Shown here piece by piece: positions 20,424 to 30,929 of a stretch of DNA of 64,000 bases. Made by a program: the position numbers and the translations under genes. This DNA is from Phytophthora sp. 'mugwort' (taxonomy: Eukaryota; Oomycota; Peronosporomycetes; Peronosporales; Peronosporaceae). The notes beneath the pieces are model-generated. The model ran no database searches. It was not told the origin of the DNA and saw only the letters and a program-made list of their open reading frames with translations. The stretch is taken from contig JAUCEF010000012.1 in NCBI GenBank assembly GCA_033558025.1, forward strand, positions 1,240,001 to 1,304,000, in the 5' to 3' direction. Numbering within the stretch: the stretch's first letter is position 1; each line of letters begins with the position of its first letter.

Positions 20424-20833
20424 TGTAACGGGGTTACATGAAGAGTGTCAAATAACTCTTCAAAGCAGGTGTACCCAAGTACACTAAATGATGTAGCCAA
20501 ACATCACTATGACGTCAACAATAATGACGTCATGGATAGGTACCACAGATATGGTACAAAGACCTCAGCGCCACTGAATAGGATAACATCTAGGGTACTT
20601 TATAGGTGACTAATAGTTATTATGTAGACGCATTAAAACGGGTCACCTATAAATATATTTTCAGTCTTAAATCTACCTAATTTTGGTAATAGTCCTACAG
20701 GCCAGGGACCAGTGAGCTGCCGTTCACTGAGAGTTTGTATACTCTCCGGAAGTCACACTTCCTGTGCGAAGGTTTTGTGTGCCCCGTCGTACTTCTTATA
20801 CGCCATGACAGCGTCGTATCCGCCTTAATTACA
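20424..20833 (+). repeat. Candidate solo or 3' LTR
   Basis: It begins TGTAACGGGGTTACA directly after a purine tract (AAGTGGGGGGA, 20413-20423), as a plus-oriented 3' LTR would. TATAAATATA lies at 20649-20658 and a TTACA end at 20829-20833 mirrors the TGTAA start. No second copy is in the window, so the ends are inferred. Confidence 0.45.
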
Positions 20834-21175
20834 TTGTTCTGGTTTCATCAAAACGGGATAAACAGGAGAAATCACAGGTATTCCATTGAAATCACAACGA
20901 GAGATGGACCCCATCAGGCAGGTTCAGTCCCTGCCGCATCGATATTCTCGAGACCGCCAGTTCAAATATTTGAGAAGAAGCAAAAAAACGATTAACATCC
21001 ATTTATTTCATCGCTGAATTTGGACTACAGACAACGGCATACAAAGCCGGCAGACTAAAAAAACCGGCAACAGGTATAGACACAGCTGGGGTCCATACAA
21101 AATGTAAAATTATTTTAGCGAATCAGGTTGCGAGAATGTTCCTTTATTTAGCGAATCCAGCAAGAACAAAATCGG
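20834..21175. other. No gene seen
   Basis: Short unassigned stretch between the LTR candidate and a pogo fragment; no family-like coding or repeats recognised. Confidence 0.4.
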
Positions 21176-21903
21176 GTGGATGGCGTAAAATGCGCCGCCT
21201 GCCGAGCTAAACCTAAGCGCACTTCCTCAATGGCGCGAAAGCAGCGGCGCAACACGATAAAAGAGATGCGCGGAGGCGCGCTGATCGCCGCCCAAGTTGG
21301 AGTTGACGAAGCAGCGTGCCAGCTCCAGCGGCCACGCGGCACATTGGTCGGGTGTTGGAAGCAGTCTGACCGCCTGCTCGCTTCTCGTGGCAATGCTCGA
21401 TCGGCGACGCTCAAGGACCGGGGGCGCAGGGAAATATTTCCTAGTGTCCCAGCCCTTGTGACGTTCATGAAATATACACGATATGAAAAGGTATGTTGAC
21501 ATTGATAACTAATAGGGACTACTAACATATATACTAACTTTATTATACTTTATGCTATTTAGGCCCTTTCAACGCATTCAATGATCGATTATATGTGGCT
21601 GCACGAGCCGAAATGGTGTGCAAGAGTACATGTAGGACCACAAAAGCCCTGAGATGTCGCTTGAGAGAATTTCCAGCGTATCTGCAAGAGGGGGGTTGGG
21701 GGGGGGGGTAAATCATTTGTGGTGTTGAAAACTTCGTTCTTACGAAATAATTATTGTTTTTAATTGATTTTATTTTTGCTTTTTGCGTGGTGTAGCTATG
21801 CCTTTTTGGCGCAAAAGCCCCAAGAAGCCAAAATGCCGACTGCTGCTTGGGACGAATTAGCTGAGATAACCGTAATTCGCAGCTTTGAGAAGGCATCCGG
21901 AGG
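21176..21903 (+). pseudogene. pogo-family transposase, internally deleted
   Basis: The N-terminal DNA-binding part is at 21176-21600: basic helices, then RREIFPSVPALVTFMKYTR. After a short interruption (21500-21559) comes ALSTHSMIDYMWLHEPKWCA, the CENP-B-type region. Stops and a G-run (21690-21709) follow. Then 21795-21900 reads YAFLAQKPQEAKMPTAAWDE and LAEITVIRSFEKASG, which resembles the C-terminal end of pogo DDE proteins (AW...T..NCF.KAG). The whole catalytic centre is missing, so the copy carries an internal deletion. Confidence 0.65.
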
Positions 21904-22686
21904 TAATGGTATGATTTAAAGCTCGGACGAAGAAAATCGAGGGCGCGGAGGTGACCACCAATAGCGATGAAGTGGAAGGCGAAAAGATCTCGTACCAGGC
22001 GCCGCCTATCGGACGAACTCTTAACTGTGATATAGCAGATTTACCTGGCGCGATATATGCATGTGGTCAGATCGATGGTCGCGCTCAACTCCGCATCAAC
22101 GGGTGGACAGCATTGCTCCGCGATACGAATGCGTTTGATGCGCAAACGACTCGTATGCCGTAGCATTCAATTTTGCCCGAGACAGGCCTTGACGCGGTGC
22201 AGCCATCGACGCCGGAAAGAACAACATCAGCGCGCTTATATTTGCGCCAATGCAAGCACACATAGCCCACTCAAACATCTCGCTGCAGAGCTGCTTGCTC
22301 CGTTCAAGGGCAGGGCATAAGTCGCACACGTACTTCGGGCAGCTAGAGTGCTACAACTGCATCGTGTTTGAGCTCATGACAATTGAGCTTCACGTGCGCG
22401 ACGTATCGCCGACGCGCTACGATTCCGACGATGCTGTTGCGCTCTTGTATAGGCATCATCTCACCCACGCGCTACGATTCCGACGATACGGCTGCGTTCT
22501 TCGGGTATATGCATCATCTCACCCACGCACTCGAAGTTTTGTCGCGTATCATTAAATACATGAGTCTGGATAATCTACCCAATTTGCCCAGTCTAAATAT
22601 AAATCTGAGGGAAATATTGTGACCATTTGTGTAAGCATTTTCGTAAGGCTCCGAGTCTTCGGTGCTGAAGAGATTCCCTTCTTAGA
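21904..22686. other. No recognisable gene; short direct repeat
   Basis: Small plus-strand ORFs only. A duplicated phrase (ACGCGCTACGATTCCGACGA) occurs at about 22413 and again near 22469, with CATCATCTCACCCACGC at about 22454 and 22512. This indicates a local tandem duplication of about 56 bp. Confidence 0.5.
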
Positions 22687-23650
22687 ATGCTTCAAAGCAT
22701 AGCCTTCGAGCGGATCCCGCTAAGGTCGAATCCATTGCGGATTGGTCGGTTCATAAGAACCCCAAGAACCTACGCAAGTGGCTGCCCCTCGCCAACTACT
22801 TGCACAAGTAAAGCGAGAACTAAGCTGATACGGCTCTGCCATGGACTGGTGTTGTTGCCAGACCCCGCACGCCCGTTCAGTGTCATCTGTGACGCGTCCG
22901 ACTTTGCCATAGACTGTGTACTGCTACAAGCAGGCGCCGACGGGCGTGAACGCGTTATTGCTTTTGAAATCCTGCCAGCTGAAGACTGCAGAGAATAACT
23001 ACCCAGTTCATGACAGGAATTAGTACGCCCTTGTCAAGTTCAGGGCCCACTTGCTCGGCTCTAAGCCATTTGTGATCTTCACCGATCACGCGTCGCTACG
23101 CACTGCGACCCAGTCGTCTACCTCTCGAAAAGATTGCCCGCTGGCTGTCCTTCTTCGCGGAGTATAACGTCGAGGCGAGGCGAGGTACAAGTCTGGCAGC
23201 AGAATGGTCTCATAGACACGTTGCCATGTCGACGGATTATGAACTTTCTCATGTCACGACGGTGACCTCGTCTACGTATGCGCGATATGGCATGTTTATA
23301 GTTCCGCTCGTGATTTTGGGAGCAGTTAGTTTCAAGACACGGATATTAAACTGTCGGCGCGCTTGCGCGCGAGGCTGCATCGTTATTCCGTCGACGAAGG
23401 CCTGTGGTTTTACAGCACTGATCCTGCTGACATTCCACGTGTCGAGGTCCCTCATGATGAGGACTTGAAATATCACATCCTCTATGAGGCTCATGATACG
23501 CCACTTAGTGGTCACTTGGCCCGATAAGGACCTTCAGCTGTGTGACCATGTACTATTAGTAGCCCAAACTGTACAAATGGACGAGTACATACATGCGAAC
23601 GTGTGAAACGTGTTAGCGGGTGAAGCCATAACCACATGCAGTCGCGCGCG
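22687..23650 (+). pseudogene. Ty3/gypsy pol remnant (RNase H to integrase zinc finger)
   Basis: 22846-22976 reads VLLPDPARPFSVICDASDFA and IDCVLLQAGADGRERVIAFE, the RNase H region that follows gypsy reverse transcriptase. TDHAS-like text lies near 23080. At 23410-23520 the integrase zinc region starts: DPADIPRVEVPHDEDLKYHI and LYEAHDTPLSGHLAR. Stops and frame changes occur roughly every 100-200 bp. Only part of pol is left and no LTR was found. Confidence 0.75.
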
Positions 23651-24919
23651 CTGGCAAGTTTCGGTCCCTCTGGGTGTTGAGAGTCCACGACAACGATGAA
23701 GAAGAGATGAAATCGAATGTAGCTGAGCAGGCGTGCCGTAAAGCCACTGCAAAAACAGAAAGATGCCACCACTGCAGCTGAGCCAAAGAAACCACGTCAG
23801 AGCCGGCAGATGTAGGAACGCAAGATACACCGAGCTTACTGGGAAGTGAAATTTCACCGCCCAAGTCGGCTACCCGACGCCGACAGCATACAAGAAAAGA
23901 AAACCAGGAGGAGAGCTGACAATAAGTATTTGCAGTAATTCATCATTATCCTTCGGTGAATTTATAAAAAAAAACATTTCATGCCAAACTATACGCGGAC
24001 AATTTGAAAACTCGACTCATACGCTTAAATTTCAACAGGAAGGATATCGAATTCGATCACGGATTTTTACCCACGCCTTCTAAATTGAAAAAAATGGACT
24101 TGGGCTAACAAAAAAAAAAGAGAAAAAGAGATTCTCAGGGCAACACGTTTTTGTTTTTCAGACAGCCTTCGTCGAGATCTGAGGCCACCACAATAAAGAG
24201 AAGAAGCTCGTTTTTCAATAGTCTGCGTAAACCACAAAACGCACTTAGGTTCGTTAGCATACTTCATTTGACGCGATCTCATATTGAAACATATATTGTG
24301 CGTTTTATTCGAGACATTTCTGAGGTCACCAGCATCCCCACACTTCCCAACAAATATTTGTCGGGCCGACCGACATAATATATGCCGGTGCAAACGCCAA
24401 TTTTAGCAAAACGCTGTTCAATTTTAGAACACTGTTGCATTTCCTAGAATAGGATAAGAACATTCTTGCATACTATTCGAACCCAAAACGATTTTGGATG
24501 GTACACCCCTGGGCGCCCTACTCACCTAGCGGACACATTTGGCACATAGTTAGCATACCGAATATGCTATGTCAACGCGTTCTATAAATCATCGCATACA
24601 GCGTCACCTATCCAATAGCAATCCGGAAAGGAGAGCAAGACGTGCACCTAGAGTTTGCGAAAACCCTGGCTTCCTTTTTTTCCTGGGACGCCCCGTCGTT
24701 CTTCCCTTTTGGCAACTGGTACCTACAGGTTCTCCGAGTGGGCGATCCGGGGAAAATACCGATACAGTACTGGAAATAGTTAGTAGCGACGATCACTTCA
24801 AGAACGACGAGGTGCCCACGCTCGGCATCAACAGCACCGCCCTGCCAACATTACGACATTTATGCGCTACCACATCTTGAGCCCGTATACTACCAGCAGG
24901 GTGAATCATGGGTGTAGGG
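23651..24919. other. No clear gene
   Basis: 23650-24560 holds short ORFs on both strands and A-runs (24108-24119) without family features. 24560-24880 has open plus frames of unknown meaning just upstream of the SAS-6-like remnant. Confidence 0.4.
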
Positions 24920-25780
24920 CGCCATGTCGCACGTCATCACGTCCATCTTCATCGCTAAATGCTGTAGCGAAGTGTTGTCGGCGTCTCCAGCGACGGCATG
25001 AAGCTGGACACGGCTTCATCACAGAACTCCACGAAGCCTATTCAGATTGTGGAGATTCGCGTCGGGTCGGGCGAGTTCAGGTACTACTTGCTCAAGAGCT
25101 CACAAAAGTGAGGTGCCTTTTGGCTGCTAACTTGAGTGGCAGTAGGCGAGACGCTAATATTTGTTTGTTTCCTTGCAGGGTCTGCTGGACTTCAAGTCGA
25201 ACAACATCCTTACATTATGCCAGATTTCATGACCCAGACGTCCAGATTTCTTCAAATGCTGGAAGAAGCACCCGCAGCGTTGTTTTTCCCAGCGAATAAG
25301 GCTCTTGTCTACTGGAGACGATCACCAAGGATACCTCTTTGAATTCATGGTGTTGGCTCAGCCTAGAGGAGGAAAGCTGGCCCTCTGCATACAGGTGGAG
25401 AGTATCACGCTTTCCGCGCTGACCAGCAATTTTGAGCCCCAGATGAACTTAAAGAATAGTGTTGCAGCCTGCTGCCGGCCAATGAAAGTAAGGTGGAGCA
25501 GACAGAGGTGGAGCGCTCGCGCAAAGTGCATCAGCATATCGATAAAGGAGGTGGTGATCGGCCAGACGCTGTCCAGAATGCGCTCACTCTTCAGGAGAAG
25601 TAGAATCGCGTCGAGACTATTAACAGCAACCTATACCAAGATCTGCAGCTTGGGTAAGATTGCATGGGGAAACAGAAGGAGAGCTGCGCAAGCTCAACGC
25701 GAAGCTGGCCCTCAAGCTGAACGAGGAGATCCCGGAGAAAGCGATTCATATTTAAGCAGCGCAGCGCCGGCAAACGGGCG
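24920..25780 (+). pseudogene. Possible SAS-6 (centriole cartwheel protein) pseudogene
   Basis: SAS-6 builds the cartwheel that sets ninefold symmetry of centrioles and basal bodies, which oomycetes need for zoospore flagella. Pieces in shifting frames fit its head domain: IQIVEIRVGSGEFRYYLLKS at 25040-25100; a GT-AG gap (about 25110-25179); GLLDFKS, like the family's QGLLVDF; TSRFLQMLEEA; then YLFEFMVLAQPRGGKLALCI and QVESITLSALTSNFEP at 25330-25445. A coiled-coil-like tail follows (VEQTEVERSRKVHQHI, EGELRKLNAKLALKLNEEI) to 25755. Internal stops and frameshifts leave no intact frame. The motif order is suggestive but similarity is only by eye, so the name is tentative. Confidence 0.4.
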
Positions 25781-26051
25781 AGCACAAGCTGTTACGAGGT
25801 ATCAACCCTGCCCCGCTCGTCGCGAGAGGCATCGGTGATCATGGGCAGAATTCAACTTACTCTGAATATTATCGCTACTAGTCTAACCACAGTCGCCAAT
25901 GCTTCGTTACGGATAAGGTTCTGCACATCCGGTTCATTCGTGCAATCCGACGCGTTGGAAATCGGGTGGCGTCGGCTTTTCGAAACCTATTTGGTCCTCT
26001 GAAGTGATGATGTGCTAGGCAGGGCCGTGATCGCGTTGTGAAATCTACGCA

Positions 26052-26414
26052 GTGGTTTCTAGGACCTCGTCTCCGCCAGCGCATGGACTTTCGCAGCGGA
26101 GACCACAGGCTTTTTCTTTCGGAATAGGTCGTGAATTGCTGCCGGGGCGCCGAGTCAGTGCGATTGTCGACCAGCTGCGACGCGGTGATAAACTGCGACC
26201 CAAGATGGACGCTGCGAAAGGTGACGATGACACCATGGCCGGCAAAGCCGACAAAGATGAAGTCGACGCTGCTTCGCACCTGCAGAAGCAACTGAAGAGG
26301 CAGGTTGCGTCCTGCATGATGGCGACGACCACCTCAATCAACGATGTAGGCGCTGTTAAAACGAAGACCAAGAAGAAACAGGACAAGGAAGCCAAACGCG
26401 TTCTAGATGTCTGA
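26052..26414 (+). other. Unrecognised lysine-rich ORF (120 codons)
   Basis: An open frame whose second half (from MDAAKGDDDTMAGKADKDEV) is charged and ends in a KTKTKKKQDKEAKR stretch. No domain is recognised. The frame is too short and isolated to call a gene with confidence; it may be the tail of a neighbouring decayed gene. Confidence 0.2.
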
Positions 26415-26489
26415 AGAGACTTAGCAGGTTGAAATCGAGTTAGAATTCGTTATATATATGTGTGCAAGTACTGGTGTTGATTATCGATC

Positions 26490-26985
26490 ATCTCACACCT
26501 CAAGTCGAAACGGCTGCAAGCGCTGCTTTGTAGGCTCAAATCCCCTTTCTTGTGGGAAATTTGGATTGTTTTCATTTGGAAGCGGTGGGCAGAAGAGAGG
26601 CGGGATTTCCTCGTACGGGTCAATTGGCTTAGATGTGGCTGCACAGTTGTTGCGCCTTTTTCTTCCACCTCGATATCGATGTCCTCCATGAAGCTGTTCC
26701 AAACGCGATAGTTGAGTGGCCTCTTCAATCGCTTCGTCGAAATGAGCTTATTCTTCAATAACTACGGCGTTCCAAGTTCTAGTGTCCGAGGGTACGATCT
26801 GACTTGCACTTGGACTTTGACTCCTGGAAGTTGGTGACAAGTCGTCCACGACGCGAATCTCGTCATCTTGGCAACCGATGCAAAATCCGGTTCACCAGAA
26901 GAAACGATCCTTGTCCGCTTCTTCTCCTTCACCATCGACAAATACGTTTTCTTGGCTACTGAAATCTGTGTGAATAAGCAACGCC
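26490..26985 (-). pseudogene. Unrecognised minus-strand gene remnant with two stops
   Basis: One frame runs from about 26985 to 26493 with only two stops. It has an acidic start (ENVFVDGEGEEADKD), then DDEIRVVDDLSPTSRSQSPS, DEAIEEATQLSRLEQLHGGH and a proline-rich region PYEEIPPLFCPPLPNENNPN. The composition looks coding, but I cannot assign a family. It is downstream of the LTR element and in opposite orientation. Confidence 0.3.
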
Positions 26986-27302
26986 TGACAGCTTAAATGT
27001 TTTGATACCTTGTAGTCAGCTGGAAAAAGAACCCAACAGCTGTTTACGCCCACTTACTGTTTTAAGACAACACCGTGCCACGTGTACTTTTGGTTGGCTA
27101 TGCCCTCACGTTTGGAGCGATTTCATTGGCTATCAAGTCAAGCTTCCGCTAATCACCGCTTGCTTTCAGCATTTAAATTTTGGCGCAAGATTCAACACGA
27201 ATTGAAGTAGTGAAGATGTACCTGAGCTTTTGGAAGCTTTCCCCCTCACAACTTCATTCTCCACCTGCCTCCCATATTTCCCCGCCATGAAGATCTCTGG
27301 TC
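26986..27302. other. No gene; left flank of the gypsy element
   Basis: Short ORFs only. This is the sequence into which the gypsy element at 27303 inserted. Confidence 0.4.
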
Positions 27303-27555
27303 TGTGAGGTACAGCTACCTACAGAAATAGCTGCCGGCTATAGGACTCCAGGACCAGCTGTCGGCGAAGAAGGATCGCGAGAGAACATAAGGTATCACGA
27401 CAGAGAGTAAGGCCAGTGGGTTGCAGGACAGCTGCTCCCCCATTGATGCTAAGGAAGGTGCCGTAGTAAGGCACGTACCGGCACCGTCCATAGAGAAATA
27501 AAGTCCAGTTTCGGATCTGCGCGATAGGTCACAAAGGTTCAAGCGGGAAAGATCA
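27303..27555 (+). repeat. 5' LTR of the gypsy element
   Basis: Starts TGTGAGGTACAGCTACC and ends GGGAAAGATCA. It contains the AATAAA-type signal AGAAATAAAGTCC at 27494-27506. Matches 30496-30749 along its length. Confidence 0.88.
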
Positions 27556-27619
27556 CACCTAGTTTTAGTTCTTGCCTAGTACGGCAAACTCCGCGTCCAA
27601 GAGAGCGTGAACAAGAAGG

Positions 27620-28795
27620 ATGTCCGACCACGGAGGTGACAATGGTGATGACCCCGCCGCCCGTACAACGGCCATCAAGTTAGAGAGCTTAGGCGCTGTG
27701 TCACCGGGGCTGAGCGTGCCGATTCCCCAGATCCGGGATCCGTTCGACGACCAAGATTACGCGATGACGACGGCGAGCCCGATAGAAGGCTCTAGTCGTC
27801 GAGTAGCGGCAGCACCTGCGCTACCGCAACTACCCCGGTATGATGGTCAGACCATGCATGATCGGCGCGTGTTTATGCGGCGGTACGAGACGTACCTCGC
27901 CGTTATTAACGCCCTGCAGACGCAGTGGGGCGGCGCGTTCGCCATGCGAGTTGGTGCGTGTATCGAGACGCGCGCACCACGCGAATAACCGCCAAATACG
28001 AGTTTAACTGCTCCCCGCATCAGATTTCAGATGATTAATTATTTTAAGCGAGCGAAAACAGCTACGCATGTGGACTACGCTACGGCTGATGATGCGATGA
28101 AGAAACTCCACATGGAGACCAAGTGGTCTGAGCCCGAGAGTCATATGATGCGTCTTCACGGGGAAATGGAGGATGTTCTGGACCACTTCAACTTGACGAA
28201 CGTCGCGTTCGAAAATGAGCAGAAGCGCTTCGTCAAGTACCTGTCCGACGCGTTGGAGCCATCAAGCTTCATAACCGTGGAAAGTCTCGGCTGAGTCCGC
28301 AGGAGAACAAGAAGCTCCGACTTGAAGTCGTGCCGTTCTGTGGATGGGTTGTGAAGCTCCTGTCGGAGTATATGACGTGGGAGAAGACTGCCGAGACTGC
28401 AGCCACTTTCTCCCAGCCAAACCGGTCAACGCGTAATGGAGGACGCGATAACAGTCGAGGGCGTACTGGACACGGTGGAGCACGCGGACCTGGTGTCAGT
28501 GGCAAAAAAAAAAAAAAACGACCGTAACTGTAATGACCGTAGTGGTCATGGTGTCACGAGTGCTACTGCGACGGGTGGAACGACAAGTACTAGAGGAAGA
28601 AACCAAACAGGTGGTCGCAGCGGCAGAGGAGCACGTCGTGGTGCAGGTACCTCTGATCTTGCACAAAGGCCGAGGACTTGTTTGAAGTGCCAGTCCATCC
28701 ACCATCAGGTGAGGGACTGCCCTGAAGCGGGACCTGGACAGCGGAGCAACTGCTACAGGCGATGCGGCAACGCCGCGAGGCGCGATCAACGGTAA
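27620..28795 (+). pseudogene. Gypsy Gag with CCHC zinc knuckle, frameshifted
   Basis: Gag packages the element RNA. 27620-27988 starts MSDHGGDNGDDPAARTTAIK and includes ALPQLPRYDGQTMHDRRVFM, typical of gypsy capsid. 28031-28294 continues the capsid (EPESHMMRLHGEMEDVLDHF, FVKYLSDALEP). 28436-28795 gives a basic Gly/Arg region and one CX2CX4HX4C knuckle (CLKCQSIHHQVRDC); a second knuckle is disrupted (CYRRCGNAARR). A run of 14 A at 28504-28517 falls at a frame change. Stops at 27986 and 28292 break the gene. Confidence 0.82.
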
Positions 28796-29090
28796 ACATG
28801 CGGTGTGTCGAGCCGAGCAGGTTCGACGCGGCCGTCATCAAGCGAGACACGGGTACTGTGGCTGCGCAAGTAGACGGTTTGGAAGTCCAAGCCCTACTAC
28901 TGGATTCGGGGGCGGATACGTCGTTGGTGGCCCGCGGGGTGCTCGACGCCTTAGTTAAGGCCAGTACTCCCGCAGAGACGAAGCCCATACCGGTACAGAT
29001 ACTGCGGCCTTTGGTGGCCGTGAGTTCTAGGTGTCCCAAGCTGCGATGTTCCAAGAGGTCGTCCTGGAGACGTCCGCTGGACCGTTAATG
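28762..29090 (+). pseudogene. Gypsy aspartic protease region
   Basis: VDGLEVQALLLDSGADTSLV at about 28870-28930 contains the retropepsin active-site DSGA, preceded by VAAQVDG and followed by ARGVLDALVK. The frame stops at 29086; a later piece (IVGRPI near 29140) marks the protease end. It normally frees Gag and Pol proteins. It overlaps the Gag frame by 34 bp in another phase, as expected for Gag-Pol frameshifting, though decay could also explain it. Confidence 0.7.
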
Positions 29091-30420
29091 TTACGAAACA
29101 TTGAATGTTTCGTAGAGGAATTAAATGGTGCGCTGGACCTTATAGTAGGCCGCCCCATACGGAGATCCTGGTGTATAATACTGACGAGTTGTTAGCAAAA
29201 GCGCGTAAGGTGAATTCCCCCTGAATGGGAGCTTGCGACGAGTGAAAATATAAACCTTAGATTGGTGTCCGGACCGACAGCGTTGCAGAAACAATTTCGA
29301 CTACAGGCGGTCGTCCGGTGAAGAGGCCTTCTCAACGATTGGCTTAAACGATTCGGTGTGGTTCACCGTGGGCCTCCGACCAAGGCGACTACTTTAAAAA
29401 CCAAGTGATGGAACGTCTACAACGAGCCCTAGGAGCTCATCACCACTTACGACAGCATACATTCCATGAACAATTAGAACGGTTGAGGTGGAGAACAGGG
29501 AAATGCTCAAGTGTATGAAAGCGTTTCTAAACGAAAGGAAGTTATGGATAGCAGACTGATCACGGCTGTTGCCAGTTATCCAGGCCGCCCTGAACAGCAT
29601 GCCTGCCGATCGGCTGCGAGGAAAGACGCCCATCACTGCTTGCACAGGTTTACCTGGTGGCTTACAGCTGAGCGCTATCCTACATCCTACTGACCTGGTA
29701 TAGACGACCGCCAATTGGGTAGAAGCTGAGATCGCTGACCACCTCACCTCGGTTCGCGAAGCTCTTAATGGAATGCATCTCGAGACGACTAACGCGAGCG
29801 ATAAGCGGAAACGAACTGCTCGCGAACGGCACGAACGCAAGCAAGGGGTGAAACTACTCCAGAAATTCCACGGATGAGATTTTGTACTGGCTGCAACAGC
29901 AACAGGCCGTGACGGGAATAAGTTAGCTTTCGTGTCGAGGCCCTAAACGGGTTCTCAAAGCGCTAAGTGACTATACTTTCGAGCTACAGGACTTGGTGGA
30001 ACGCTACGCGGTTACCATTAAGCATTCCTCGAGATTGCAATTGTATCGCGAAGCGAGTCGAGGCTATGTACAAGACCTGCAAGAGCAGGCGATTTAAGGT
30101 GAAGGGGGCCACCTTGTGGAGGCCTGACAAGCGCGCCGGCTGAGCCCGGCGACACAACAATAGGAAATGCGCATGAAGTGGTACGGCTTGTATGATATTG
30201 TGGCGTCCTCGGAGCCTGCTGAGACTATCTTTGAGAATGTCCCAGTCCTATTCAGGGCATTCGTTGCGGCTGAACCCGCTGATGAAAGTCTCCAACAGAT
30301 GGCTGAAGCGCTCGCCCCCCCCCCCCCAAAAAAAAAAAAAAAAAAAAAAGAAAAGAAAAAAGGACACCGAGACAGCCGGAGTTCAGCCGATGTGCCGGGT
30401 GCCCAACACACGTAAACTAC
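29091..30420 (+). pseudogene. Gypsy late integrase and chromodomain remnant
   Basis: From about 29500 the text CMKAFLNERKLWIADW, LPVIQAALNSMPADRLRGKT and TGLPGGLQLSAILHPTDL is the C-terminal part of a gypsy integrase. It is followed by VEAEIADHLTSVREALNGMH and GDFVLAATATGR-like text to 29920. At 30170-30310 a chromodomain end reads WYGLYDIVASSEPAETIFEN and VPVLFRAFV. Chromodomains steer integration to particular chromatin. RT to core integrase is deleted between about 29150 and 29480. Several stops. Confidence 0.75.
30315..30349 (+). repeat. Homopolymer junction C13 then A22
   Basis: Thirteen C followed directly by 22 A inside the chromodomain tail. In frame it reads as prolines then lysines. 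The lengths are prone to sequencing error. Confidence 0.8.
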
Positions 30421-30495
30421 CCGGAAATCGCGGGCTAAGGCGTCTCGGATGTCGGCCTAACACACTTCGAAAAACATTGGGAGGGGGAAGTGATC

Positions 30496-30749
30496 TGTGA
30501 TGTACAGCTACCTACAGAAATAGCTGCCGGCTATAGGACTCCAGGACCAGCTGTCGGCGAAGAAGGATCGCGAGAGAACGTAAGGTATCACGACAGAGAG
30601 TAAGGCCAGTGGGTTGCAGGACAGCTGCTCCCCCATTGATGCTAAAGAATGGTGCCGTAGTAAGGCACGTACCGGCACTGTCCACAGAGAAATAAAGTCC
30701 AGTTTGGGATCGGCGCGGTAGAGCACAGAGATCCGAGCGGGAAAGATCA
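30496..30749 (+). repeat. 3' LTR of the gypsy element
   Basis: Starts TGTGATGTACAGCTACC, ends GGGAAAGATCA, and carries the same AATAAA word. Differences from the 5' copy cluster near its 3' end (from about 30708). Confidence 0.88.
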
Positions 30750-30929
30750 AGCCCCAACCTCGTCAAAAGGATCCGCCTTGCCCGAGACCAGAATCGGCTC
30801 TTATGCCAACTCGCCAAGAACGCTCCGTCCTACACATGTGTCGAGCTCGCCCACTAGGCAAAGACAGCTTTTCACACTCCTGTCCCTCTCAAGTCTATAG
30901 ACAGTCGGGTCGTACGAAGCTGCATCGCT

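Larger units (their letters stand above)
27303..30749 (+). mobile_element. Ty3/gypsy retrotransposon with both LTRs, internally deleted (3447 bp)
   Basis: Two direct repeats of about 253 bp (27303-27555 and 30496-30749) bound the element and are about 90% alike by eye. The order inside is gag (27620-28795), aspartic protease (28860-28990), then directly late integrase (from about 29500) and chromodomain (30170-30310). A purine-rich tract (GGGAGGGGGAAG, 30479-30490) precedes the right LTR. Reverse transcriptase, RNase H and most of integrase are missing, so it cannot move by itself. A clean 5-bp target duplication was not found with these end choices. Confidence 0.88.

Noticed and set aside
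24067..24393. A 108-codon minus ORF with cysteines as a possible small secreted protein
   Set aside because: No signal peptide, no cysteine pattern of a known family, and the stretch lies between decayed elements.
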